A stretch of 64,000 nucleotides of DNA, from positions 372,001 through 436,000 of the forward strand of contig JAHYIO010000004.1 of the NCBI GenBank assembly GCA_020543525.1. The letters run 5' to 3'. This document shows positions 10,770 through 22,055 of the stretch, piece after piece; the first letter of the stretch is position 1; each line of letters begins with the position of its first letter. Made by a program: the position numbers and the translations under genes. The stretch is from Coriolopsis trogii. Lineage: Eukaryota; Basidiomycota; Agaricomycetes; Polyporales; Polyporaceae. Below the pieces are notes generated by a model. It was not told the DNA's origin and did not search any database. It saw nothing but the letters and a program-made list of their open reading frames with translations.

Positions 10770-13700
10770 TCACTTTGCGTTACGGTTGACGAGACTGCGG
10801 GCGATGAGGAGGATCTCGGCCCTCGATTCCCACAAGGGTAGGATCATGCACCATATGCCGCTCAGTGCAGCCCAGATGCTGTGGGAGGTGTAAGGCGATA
10901 CGCATGAGGAACGTGGTCGGTGGAATGGTACTCACATGGTACACGCCACCCAGAACGTGTAGAACCCCTTGCTGAAGACGTAGTGCGAAAAGAACATCGG
11001 GAGCGGAACTGTGATGACTCGTCAGCACAGGGTCTATACCATAGACCGAAACGAGGTACTCGCCCAATATCGCGACGGAGAGGGTCAGCGCGAGAGAGCC
11101 CCACGCGGCGCGCCTGAAGACAGCCTTGAGCTCCTCGAGACTGACTGCCTCTACCTCGCCCTTCTCCCGGATCACTGGTACGACTTCATCGGAGACCGTG
11201 AGCTTGGGAGACTTTGCTTTGCTATCACTTTGTGAGGACTTCTCCTGCTCGACGTCGACGGGGGTCGCGTTCCCGGACTCGGACTCGCCCCTATCACTCG
11301 CCGAGTCGAGGGAGGCCCCGTCGTCGTAGACCGCGATCGCGCGCGTGTCAGTAAAGTCGTACTTGGCCGGGCCTGACGTTTTGTTGGTGATCAGATATCG
11401 CTCATGGCGTACGAGAGGCAACGGGCGATGCTCACGAGCGAGGGAGACGAGCACGGTGATGGTGCCCGAGAAGAAGAGCCCGGTGAGTCCACTGCAGACG
11501 GCCGAGTAGGGTTGAGCGAGATTGGGAACGTTGATCTCTCCTGCGTGATGGCGTTAGAGCCATGAAGACGGGGGCCGAAAGGGGAGAAACATCAGCTCAC
11601 CGTATATCTTCCAGCAACCGATCATCCATGCGAGCATCCCCAAGATCGCGCCGATGATACACCCGCAGAAGACCCCTGCGCGGGTGAGCTTGGACCAGGT
11701 GACCGTCAGCGCGATGGGTATGACGGCTGGGCTGAGGACGACGCCCCTGAAATAAGTAGGGAATGAGTGGTGACAAAATCTCGGGCAGCCAGTGCGTGTT
11801 ACTCACTGGACGTAGAAGAGCCATCCGAGATCGATGCTTGCTTTATGTAACTGCCGGAGATATCAGTGTGCCTGGTAGTGCACACAACATAGTGTGAGGA
11901 ACGCACGATCGTCGACCAGCACCCAGCCCAGACCGCCCAAAAGCAGATGAAGTAGTGCGAGACCCGTACAATCTCCGTGCTAGTTGCCTGTGGGCGGAAG
12001 TACGTCCGATACAAGCTGTTACGCTCCGAGTCAGCTCAAACGTCTCGCACTGTGCACTCTTAACAGTGACAACGTACTCATATGTGCTATCATATGGAGA
12101 AGCGTCCAAGAGCATAAGAATCAGTAGTTGCGCCAGAACCCCGCAGAGCGACACTCACAACAGACTCGACACGGCGATCAACTCCGCGCTAACGGCCGAC
12201 GTGACCGCCATGCTAAAATTGTCTGTGAGCGCGAGCTAGAACTTCTCAAGACACCGCATACTCACAACACCACAAGCAGAATGGCTATGGCGCCACCCTT
12301 CCCCATCACGACCGCCGCCGCCGCAGGGGCTGCGAGGCCGGCGCTCGTTTGAGAGGGGGATAGTGGGTTCGGGAATGTTGGAAACTTCGGCTGTTCGGGC
12401 GTGTCAGCGGATACCGCGAGTCGGAAATGCGCTGGAGAGACGTACGTTGTTCACCAGAGCGCGGGCTGCTAGACCTAGACATGAGGCGAACGCCCAAGGG
12501 ACTGCGAACCACGATAAACCGCCCAGCATCTGTAGACAGGTTAGCAAACCGCCAGGGAAGAATGGGTGGGATCGGCTGTACATATGCCTTCGTTGTCGAT
12601 CGCGGTGCACTAGCGATGGCCTGTCGTCATGTGTAAGTGAAAGGTGACATGATGAGCTCCGAAGATTCGCCCACTCTTTGCCAGTACCCTGGACCGAGTC
12701 AGAAGATCAAAATGCGTACCGCGCATTAAGCTGATCAGGACACACCCTGGTCACAGAACACACCAGAGAATCCTGTATAAGATAGCTCGTGAGTCGGATG
12801 CAACCTTCGAAAGATCCAAACCGACCGGAGAGGATAGTGGCAGCACCAAAGACCAATCCTTGATTCGATTTCATCGTCACGTAGCTGCCCTCCTGATTCC
12901 CGACTACAGGTGTGTCCTTCCCCGCTTGGACGAGCAAATCATACATGGCGCCGATACTACCCGTCTCTGGAGATGCGCCGCTGAAAGAGGCAGGGGGCGA
13001 TGTAAGACTGTCGTGGAAGATGCGGTCGACCCAGTACTCACTAGACTTCACCGAAGAAGATATAGATGATGATGAACAGGATCATCGTGTGGGCGTAGTC
13101 GCACACGAACGTTGCTCGAAGACCTCCGAACACGACGTAAACTGCGATGCCTATTGGAAGGAGGAAGCATGCTGCGATGATGTTCATGCCGGTGAGTGCA
13201 TTGACCGTCGCGGCACCACCGACTGTGCTAATTGTCAGTGCAAGAGGATTTCCGGATCTTATGAGACGTACGGAGGAGTGATCCACAGACGACGAGAATA
13301 CACAGAAAGGCATAGAACGTGAAGAGGAGGTGGGCCCCGGTACCGAAGCGAACCTTGACAATCTGCAATCTACTGAGTGAGTGTCTGACTGCCTCACAGT
13401 CATGTGAGCCATACCTCGAGGAAGGTGTGTGCTCCGTTCGCGTTCATTTTCACCTTCGCAGCTACCATGGCAAATATTGCCAGTTGGATAGTCCCGCCTA
13501 CACCATACCACCTAAGAATGAATTGTCATTTAACGGAGCAGGGTCGTATGGACACTAATACTAGCCAAGGACCGCTCACGCCTATATATGTTTAGCTTTA
13601 GTCCCATCTCCGGAACGTGTATTGAGATGGGCTTACCGAACGTGTATGCCGCCGTGCTGGACTGCAAGAGCGTCGCACTCCAAGTCCATGCGCTGACTCT

Positions 13701-14172
13701 ATGTCATATATTCAGGACTTTCGTCCATGGTAGACGTCGCTCAGCATAGCTTACATTCCGCAGCAGACGAGACCGGGCTGATTAGGAACAGTCAATTTCT
13801 TGTCAGGTTACGAGACAGTTCACGTACTTTGACGCTCCTTGACGCGCTCTAGGCCGGTCGAATCACATTGAGATGGCCTTCAAACTCACGTAGCACGGAA
13901 GGCTTACGGTGAATTCCTCAGATGAGGAAGGAGAGAATCTGGAGAATTTCGCTTGCAGTGCTGTGAGCACCAGCATGAGGGCTGCGAAGAAGAATCCGAC
14001 GCCTGAACATCCACGAAGTCTGTAAGCTTCGAGAGCCTGGGCACGACTATGAGATGCACTTTCCAACTACAACGCCATATCCGACACTTTGTCCTGGAGG
14101 GCCTTGGTTCAGCAGCTGATCATGCGAATGGGGAATAAACTCACCGAGTAGAGGCTTGAATTCCGACTCCAT
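10770..14172 (-). CDS. DUR3: Urea/proton symporter of the DUR3 (solute:sodium symporter) family, 25 exons
   Basis: Exons: 14172-14145, 14102-14060, 14019-13908, 13848-13828, 13777-13755, 13698-13637, 13581-13566, 13511-13415, 13362-13272, 13222-13042, 12980-12826, 12772-12746, 12688-12675, 12620-12582, 12529-12446, 12390-12266, 12212-12159, 12086-12078, 12015-11907, 11850-11807, 11746-11601, 11540-11436, 11372-11064, 11008-10936, 10878-10770; 691 residues. Diagnostic pieces in order: VSAWTWSATLLQSSTAAY, GGAATVNALTGMN, VFGGLRATF, GVFCDQGYWQRAIAS, MLGGLSWFAVPWAFA, AVSAELIAVSS, FYVQGVVLSPAV, PLPMFFSHYVFSKGF. These follow fungal DUR3 closely. The protein would import urea, and in some fungi polyamines, across the plasma membrane. 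It has about 15 helices and a charged cytosolic insert near residues 530-600. Two introns appear to use GC donors, one exon is 9 nt and one 14 nt. The second intron (40 nt) is doubtful. Confidence 0.88.
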
Positions 14173-15296
14173 TGTCTGCGAGACACTCTCGACGATGGAG
14201 GTAGAGATGCAAAAGACGTCCTGTCCTCAACTGAATGGCCATTCTTATCGTAAACTTCAAGAGAAAGAAGTTTCTCGATAGAAGTCAGAGGAGATAAGCG
14301 GAGCAGTTGTGCCATATAGAGGACGTGGAACCGACAGATAGCAAAGTACCCGGGGTTCCGTTGGGGTCGGCGTGGGAGCCATGTGTTAATTCTGAGCGTA
14401 ACAGCGTCAACTCTGTGCTCGGCCTACCTTGCAAATGCGATACGTGGGCCAGCTGGCAGTCATCATGACGAGATAACGCATCTTTAAGAAATCTAGAAAC
14501 AGCACAACGAGGCGCAACAGCTGAGTACCATGCAAGTTCTCCCAGAAGGATAAGCCCAACTCAAGTACCAGGACTTCAAACCATAGGAGGGCTACGAACC
14601 AGCTGTTCGACGGCTGTGTGCGTCAGGCTATATCGTCTGCCAGTGGTTGTTTTCACTTCATCTTGGAGTCCCATGCCATTACGGTGGCGTTGACGCAGAC
14701 TTACTGTCGAGGTCTGGGACCCACTGCGCCTAAGAATACAAAAGAGCACAAGATAGCCATGCGCAAGGAAATGATTGAGTTGTGGCAGTGGCACGATGTA
14801 GAGTCGAAGAGGTAGGTACTGCAGATCCGTCGTCTGTGAGCAAGAACATCGGACAAGTCGGGTGCGCGGACCGGTTGCTTCCGACGGTCAACGTCTACAG
14901 GCGTCTATATTGTCTTGCCTCTGTTCGTTCATCTGCTTCGAGTACCCAGTACTAGCAATCGACCGACTCTCCTCGGCGTCGAAATGAATGTGAAGACCTA
15001 GATTGAGGTACGCTCTACAGTCAGCCGTGCAAGTTTCAAAAGATACGAGTAAGGAGTCCACCCCCTGTTGCATCGCACAACTAAAGTCATACTGAAGATA
15101 CAGGTACGCGGAACTCTTCGCTCACAACGGTATGTGTAGGAGATTTGCCATGTGCAACTTACACTTCCTAGCTGGCATAGCTCGGCATACATAGTAAGTA
15201 TGACTGTATGAGGAACCCCTTCACCCCCGCTGAATTTGGAGCACCACTATTCCGAAATGGTGGCTCGGAATCTCGACTCTCCAGATCAACGTACGA
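14173..15296. other. Upstream region of DUR3, no gene recognised
   Basis: No family is recognisable here. The stretch holds the DUR3 promoter and sequence up to the transposon insertion site. Confidence 0.5.
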
Positions 15297-15303
15297 ATAT
15301 TAG

Positions 15304-16483
15304 TGGGGGGAGGCAGCGCCCGCCTTACCGAGCTAGCCGATGTCCAAGCGCCTTAGGGGCGCTACACTCTCGGCAGTCCAAGTAGATTATCTGGTCGCTA
15401 GATAGCGTTCGGCAATGTTCGGCATTGAAGAAGATAAGATGTGGCCTTTCTGCACGTGCTCTTTTGGTCTAGACCAATGTTTGACGCAGAGACCCCAAGA
15501 CGCCTAAGATTACACGGCATCTCTCGGCTTACCCTCATCTGTGGCTGGCGTCCATGATAACGGTGGTCCTACCTATGCCCACCCCATATCTCCTTCCACA
15601 TTCGCTTGTAGACATGAAAACTGAGCAGGATGGTACATATACTACTACTCTACAAATTCTTGGGAACAGAATTTTGATTTTTGTCCTTGATCACACATAA
15701 AGAGCATGTTTCCATAGCGCATAAATGGCCCCAAGAATTCGCCTCAATTTTGGGGCAAATACTAGCCATGTTGTCCTCAGCCCACTGTAAGAATTGTTCG
15801 CAGAGAATGAGGCTGTGTCAGGAGATACATTGAAAACTCTGTAGAATGTAGGCCTGAAGCGCCCAGAGAGAGCGTATTGACGCCCACATCTCCGGGTAGG
15901 ATGCTACCGCTACTGGACTCTGATCACTGCACGAGGACTCACATTTGGTCAGTATGTCCTGAGGAAAATCGCATAAGCACCAATACAACTCAAGAGAAAG
16001 CCTATAAGATGTGCAGGATCAGTTTAAATCAGGCAGAACAATGAGATCTATCCCCTACCTACTTACACTAGCGACTCAGACCCTCGGCGGCGTCCACGGC
16101 CAGGTGCTCGATATTTTGGGGACAGCCCATGAGGACTGGGAGATTCTGACTACAATGCCTAGGAATAGTTTTGCACTTTCAATCTCTTTTTCCATTGATT
16201 ATGGACCCTCCCATGTGCGGAGGTAGACGACCATCGCAGGACCGTTGAACACAGTCAGAGACCAGTGCCGGTTAACATTGAGATCACCCATGAGTCGCTT
16301 AGATGAGAGAAAGATATAGGCGATGGACCAGCCTCGACCGCACAACTTGAGGCGCTGGGCAGTAATCTAATCGTCTCGTGGATAGATAATCGCAATCAGA
16401 GAGATAAGAGTAATCTACTCGCTGACATAAGAAATATCCCTCGCATCACTCGGACATCGGCTAGTGGGCGCTGCCTCCCCCCA
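15304..16483. mobile_element. Non-autonomous DNA transposon, 1,180 bp, with terminal inverted repeats
   Basis: Perfect 18-bp terminal inverted repeats, TGGGGGGAGGCAGCGCCC, at 15304-15321 and inverted at 16466-16483. A second inverted block, CTAGCCGATGTCC, lies just inside each end, and the left copy carries an 11-bp insertion before it. The element is flanked by a direct repeat ATATTAG (15297-15303 and 16484-16490), the likely 7-bp target duplication; it could be scored as 8 bp if an extra A is counted. No transposase reading frame is visible; the longest is about 70 codons. Intact ends and matching flanks suggest a fairly recent insertion. The superfamily cannot be assigned from the ends alone. 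Confidence 0.88.
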
Positions 16484-16490
16484 ATATTAG

Positions 16491-17146
16491 CAAGCTCATC
16501 GCGAGCTTGAGTTCCTCTATTTGAAATCTCAGCCTGTGCCTGGAACGTTGTCTGCTTCCACGAACGCAAAGCATAGCGCCCATGTTGGTGATTTGGTAGT
16601 ACGGGGACTTCACTGAGAAGGCGAAGCTCGCGCCGGCCCCACTAACGGCCCCATGTTCCTACCACATGCAGTACGTGGGCGTCCCACACCATTTTCATGG
16701 GGCCCCCGCTTCCCGCGATCAAGCATCCCTGTAGATTTCGTCGACACGAGTATGTTCTTGCTCTAATCTTGCGTGTAGCCCTGTTTCTTACTCATTTCAC
16801 CTTTAGGCCACGGCGAGGACTTGCTATAGACTCGGCATGACAGCTTCATAACATCGTACGTCATAAACCCCGCCCATGAAAGCCATACGAGCGACGCTCG
16901 TCTGCCTGGCGGTACCGCCCTGTGGCGCTAAGGCATATACGCTGTGGGCGTACTATCAAACCCAGGGGTCATGCGCGACTAGGTGAACTCTACGATTGAA
17001 TAGGTATGTTTCATCCTATTTTCGACCACATGCATGCTTTCTCCGTACCCCTGGACTGTCCCTCGACAGCGGCTCTTCTTCTTCCCCAAGGCCTACATAT
17101 CCTCTCCGAACCCGCCTCGCCAACCCCTTCCCCTGTCCAATCTGCG
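16491..17146. other. Upstream region of the first 7-TM gene, no gene recognised
   Basis: No coding potential with paired splice sites. It presumably contains the promoter of the 7-TM gene that starts at 17147. Confidence 0.4.
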
Positions 17147-18548
17147 ATGACGGATGTTAATACAGCGTCATTGAATGCTAGTGGGGTGCGTATGCATGCT
17201 CCTCAGCGCGTGAGTACTGACTGACGTACATATCCGAATTTGCAGAGTTTCGCTGGGCCCGCATCGATCCGCTTCTATGTCGTCGCATTCGCTCTCGAGG
17301 TCGTGTTATTCGTAGCCTTTGTGGCCACATACTCCTACGGGATGTGGATCTTCTTTGTTCGCGGCCACCCGCAGACACGACGGCAGCAGTCTAACGTCTT
17401 GCTTATGGTGGCGAACACGGCGATGTTCCTCATGTCCTTAGTGGTGCGTCTTCTGACTCATGACGTACAGCTTATGCAGTCTAATACTGGTGCAGCACCT
17501 TGCGCTTGATATTCACATAGCGCGGTTAGGCTTCTTCCACACACAGCCGGTGTTTGAAGAAGCCAAATTCATGCTATATGTCACACAAACACTGATCGGG
17601 GACGGATTCATGGTACGTACATTGTGCACTGCACATCGCGACACCCATTCAGCCACAAATCGCGTAGATATATCGTGTCTACCGTGTTCATGGCCGAAAC
17701 TGGCCAGTCATCGTCGCCCCGTCTGTTTTGCTCGTCGCGGACGCAGGTCTGTCCCCTTCCCTCCTTGTTGAACTGTTACTCAAGAGCCTAATCAACACTT
17801 ACTATGATCGCTCAGTCATCGGATACGCCTCCACCTTCCTCGGTGCCGTCGGATTCTATATGTCTGTTGGATTCTACGCCTTGTCGTTGTGCGTCAACCT
17901 TATTTGCACAGGTACGTCCAAGGCACAGAAGTTTTCATGCTGTTCTGATGAATCCGGCCCCGATCGGGACAGCTCTCATCATGTGGCGCGTTTACTACCT
18001 CACGCGCGAGTTCCAACATCTGCATCGCAGGAAGTCGAAGCTCAAGCTCTGGAAGGTCGTCGAGACGTCTGTCCAGTCCACCGCCATCTATTCCGCCGCG
18101 GCCGTCTCGCTCGTCATCACCTTCGTCAACAGTACCGAGGTCGGGTATCCCACCTGCCTGAACGTGTTCCCTGCCCTCATCGTGCGTTTAAACACGTTAT
18201 GCCATGACCAACGATTGTGACAGTCTATTCCAGGGTCTTGTTTTCTCCTTCATCGTCATCCGTGTCGCGCTCAACTCGACAAAGGACGACGTCCGTCCGG
18301 ACTCGCAATTTCACGTGAGCTCGACCGGACGGACAACCTTCGGCTCGACTGCGCCCATGGTCGACAACTCGGATCGGACGCCGACGCGTCAAGTCTTTGC
18401 GTCGGATACCTTAAGCACGGCCCACGTCCGTCGCGCTGTCAGCAATGAAGTGCTTGTAATATCGGAAATCAAGACGGAGAGTGAGGTGTCGCTGCCCCTC
18501 CCTCATCTGAATGAGGAGCGCAAGGAAGCGTCTGAGATGGAGGTATAG
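17147..18548 (+). CDS. Agaricomycete 7-TM membrane protein, paralogue 1
   Basis: Exons: 17147-17185, 17246-17443, 17496-17612, 17668-17746, 17816-17911, 17973-18181, 18234-18548; 350 residues. There is a short N-terminus (MTDVNTASLNASG), then hydrophobic segments in every middle exon, giving about seven helices. The last exon starts GLVFSFIVIRVAL, followed by a Ser/Thr/Glu-rich tail of about 85 residues. Exon 3 ends YVTQTLIGDGFM and exon 4 begins IYRVYRV. These mark the family shared with six other genes in the window. Exon 4 is 79 nt in all seven. I know of no assigned function for this family. A receptor-like role is only an idea from the topology. This copy lacks the clear C-terminal AI(N/H)V motif seen in five of its relatives. 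Confidence 0.85.
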
Positions 18549-19065
18549 AAGGCGGAAGATCTTCATGAGGAGGCGACCGGATGTGAGCCTTCGACTGGTC
18601 AGCCGCGTTCTCGTCTCCAACTGATAAGATCATCGGTCTACAGGTCACGATGTACCACATATGCATATTCTGTCTACGCTACTGTACATGATGCTCTTCT
18701 TATCGGTATCTACGTATCGTGCTTCACTCATCGTATCTATCTGCAAAACCGCCTCTGCTATACTCGTTTCATTGAGAAGATCTCTCGAGGGGACTCGTGT
18801 GCCTGACAGTGCTAACGGGCTATCCGGCCCGGGATCTGGTCTATTCTCGAGATGGCGGTGAGTGCATTGGTTTGTGGTTCTACTGGTCAATATGCTCATG
18901 AATTCCACAACATGCCGGGTTTATGTGCACAAGTCTGCAAAGAAGTCGACTGAGGCTGCGTCGGCCGCACAAATGTCGAGTGGCTGTGCGACTAGGCGCA
19001 CGACATTGCGTCGCGTGGACGAGATCGGGTGCCCTTACTCCCCTACCACCACCACCTCCTCCACG

Positions 19066-21455
19066 ATGGTCGACTCTGAGCCGCAGACACTCCCCATAGA
19101 GATTGAGGAGCACATCCTCGACTGGCTTCGCTTTGATCGACGTGCGCTCGACCAGTGCTCCGTCGTGTGCAACCGATGGTCTCTCCGCGCTCGTCGTCAT
19201 CTCTTCTACAGTGTCTGCATCGAGCATAGGAGAGACCTTGCCCCGTTCTGCGATCTCTTGGATTCGAAGCTTGATATACGCTCATACATTCACAGGGTCA
19301 CCGTCATGACCGCCCGCAGCGAGAACCATGCGGAGACGCTCTTTGAGCTCGCGTCTGTGGTCCTCCTCCCTAAACTCCCTTATCTCCGCTGCTGGAGGTT
19401 CAGGGATACGGGGAGCTTCGATACTGCCTTATCCTGCAGCCGGCATCTGTTGGCGACGTCTCGTCAATGGGCTTCGGTTGCACAGTTAATTCTGCACGAT
19501 ATTTTGTTCAGAACGGAGCGTGAACTCCTGCGGCTTGTTTGCAGCCTCCCCGGACTCCTTGACCTTCGCTGCTACGCGATCAGAGTTGGCACGACGGACG
19601 CTCTTGGGTCTTTGGAGCGGCCCATGAGTAATATCGGTATAACTAAGTTAGAGGTGAGCCTAAGTATGCTCGTATCTGCTGTTCTGCTGTTCTGACAGAG
19701 TACAGATGTCCGACATGTGCAATCACCAGGCCATACGCGCGCTCGCGTATCTGGCAACTCGGTCGTTATCTTTGGCAGACTTCACTTTTTCGACAACAGG
19801 AATCATGGAACAGGATGGTGCGTGACAGCCTCCGACGGCATCCGTCATCTTCCACTCACTGCCTTTTAGTACTTCAAGCTATACGATTTGGGATTGGGAA
19901 CCTTCAGTATCTCAAAATACATCTCGCGCACACATACGGCGTTGGCGCTCTCTCGCTCTCCCTGCATATTGTAAGACGTGTTGTGGAGAACGTGGACTTC
20001 AAGAACTTGCAGAAGATCACGATGCAGATTCCTATACATTCCACCCAAGCGAAGCTCTCCGAAGATTTTCAACACACCGAGGCTTATTATCAAGCCCGAG
20101 AGCTTGACGAAGTTCTGTCACGTTTACGCAATACCGAGGTCTGGTTTGAGTTCATGTCCTGCGATCGTGATAGTTGGAAATATTGGGCCCATCGCGTGGC
20201 GGATCTGTTTCCGATGCTGAACAGCCAAAGGCGGAATTACGTGATGTGCTCTGCGCAAGGTATGCATATGTCTGACGATTGCGTCACGTTGGCTCATTTT
20301 TGCCCTTTTGGAGGATACGAGGTAGATGACGACGACCTTCCTACCGGTCACGGATGCCATCGCAGAGTCAGTGCGTTGGCAGTGTCGCCTGACGGTCGAT
20401 GGGCGGCCACGGGTGCCCAAACGACGATCTTATGGGACCTTCAGGCTGGCAGAATTGTCGATGAACTGTCATGGCGCTATGAACTGGAGGAGGATCCCCG
20501 CATTGCTCTCGTCTTCTCCCCAAATGGTCGGCTACTGGCGTGGTCTGCGGATGTCTCCTCCACCGTCAGCCTCATGAACGTCCCACGCTGCGATACATAC
20601 CGACAGCTTGCCACCTATCCGCACAACATGTCGATACAGGCTCTCGCGTGGTCCGTGGACGGCGCTTATATCACAGCCTGCTCCGCCACGGGGGTGATAT
20701 GCCTATGGAGCGAAGATAGCCTCCAAGTTGATAACAGCTTGCTTGGGGTCACGCCCATCTGCACACTCTACAGCCAGAACATCGACCCTGGTCTGGCTCC
20801 AGAGTACCCCCACGGGCCACCGCGGCGTCGAATTGTCTTCTCCCCGGACGCAGACTGGCTTTCGGCTGGGACGTTCTCGTCTTTCCACGCGTGGGACATC
20901 CGGTCGCTCCGCAGTGAAGATCCGGACGTCATGAGGCCACTGTTGTCCGACGCGACTGTGGCAGCGGACGCGTTCGCATTCGACGGCGAAGGCAGACGGC
21001 TTGTGACTGGACATCCTGGTGGGAGGGCCCGTGTGTTGGACATGGAGACGCTGGAGACGATCGCATCGTTAGAGCGTCCGGAGGATGACTTCTCCGCGGC
21101 CGCTTTCTCGCCGGATGGGGCCCGGGTGTTACTTGTCGACAAGTCGAATAGGACCGTCACAGTATGGAGCTGGAAGGAAATGGGACCGGGAGCCGTGCGG
21201 AGGATCACGTTTGCAGCCGGGGTCGGAAGTGGAGGGGTGTTCTGCCTGTCTCCGACTGGAGAGCACGTCGCGTACGATGATGGAGAGGGAGTGGTACATG
21301 TCGGCGCAGTCTGCGACGGATCCGAGATAGCGATGTTCACGCTTGCCCGCGATCGTTCCACCGCAGTGACGCTCATGCAGTTCACGCTGGACGGGAGAAC
21401 ATTGATATATGGAATGGAGGATGGTATTGTAGAGATTCAGCGGCTCAATGTCTAG
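19066..21455 (+). CDS. F-box-like / WD40 beta-propeller protein, copy A
   Basis: Exons: 19066-19653, 19706-19817, 19870-21455; 761 residues. Residues about 5-45 read LPIEIEEHILDWL then CSVVCNRWSLRARRHLF, an F-box-like helix set. A leucine-rich region of about 300 residues follows. From about residue 395 there are repeated blade motifs such as VSALAVSPDGRWAATG, LAWSVDGAYITACS, IVFSPDADWLSAG, AAAFSPDGARVLLVDK and LMQFTLDGRTLIYGM: seven to eight WD40-type blades. Such proteins often act as substrate adaptors of SCF ubiquitin ligases. The ATG at 19066 was chosen because copy B has one at the matching place. An in-frame extension upstream to 18862 exists but is poorly conserved. It has an inverted partner at 43,096-45,449. 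Confidence 0.85.
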
Positions 21456-21530
21456 CGCGACTGAAGCGGCTTTGCCCTCCTAAATACAACACTTAGCTAT
21501 CAGGCCGGTAACTCGGAGTCGCACTCACCA

Positions 21531-22055
21531 TCAAGTCGCGTTATTTGCGTTTGCGCTCGAGTTATCGCTGCCTCCCGAGACGCCCCAGCCTTCTATATTC
21601 AGGCCGAAATTTTCCGACAGTCCGAGCCGCATCTTCCAAGATGCAACTTCGCATCTCAACAGCTCTTTTGTGCATCCCCCACACGAGCTGCTCTTCTCCC
21701 CCTCGATCACCTCCCGCCCGACTGAGTTTTCAAGCACAGTTGCGCCGGGTCCAGGTTCAGCGGATGCTTCCAGTGCTGCCGCGAAGTAGAACATATGGCG
21801 CATAGCAATGCTTTGGCGTACTGCAGTCCTGGCTGCACACGGCAGCGAAGATGTACCAAGTAGCTGCGAAGGCGCACTTTATCCGCCCGTCGATACACTG
21901 CTTGAGGTGGTCGGGGCTTAGAAGCTCGACGGTCCGACTTCGGGGGTGAAGCCGTCCAGTACGGTCCCCGCTAGTTTGCAGGAGCAGTAGAACGCAAAGG
22001 CAAGGATGGACGGGGTGTCCATGAGCCGCAGGAGATCGAAGCCCCCAACGGTGAC
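21531..22055 (-). pseudogene. BTB-domain protein, C-terminal half, frameshifted
   Basis: Read leftward from 22055: VGGFDLLRLMDTPSIL and FAFYCSCKL match the middle helices of the BTB proteins in this window. The frame then breaks. A second frame gives ELLSPDHLKQCIDGR and ATWYIFAAVCSQDC, and a third gives CGGCTKELLRCEV and FGLNIEGWGVSGG to the stop at 21531. At least two indels are needed to join them, and the N-terminal BTB fold is missing. It is a decayed, 5'-truncated copy sitting directly downstream of the F-box/WD40 gene. Confidence 0.8.

Noticed and set aside
20768..21385. A ~205-codon antisense open frame preserved in both F-box/WD40 copies (also 43130-43744)
   Set aside because: Its conservation is explained by near-identity of the sense coding sequence at the C-terminal end. 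No independent coding signal was seen.
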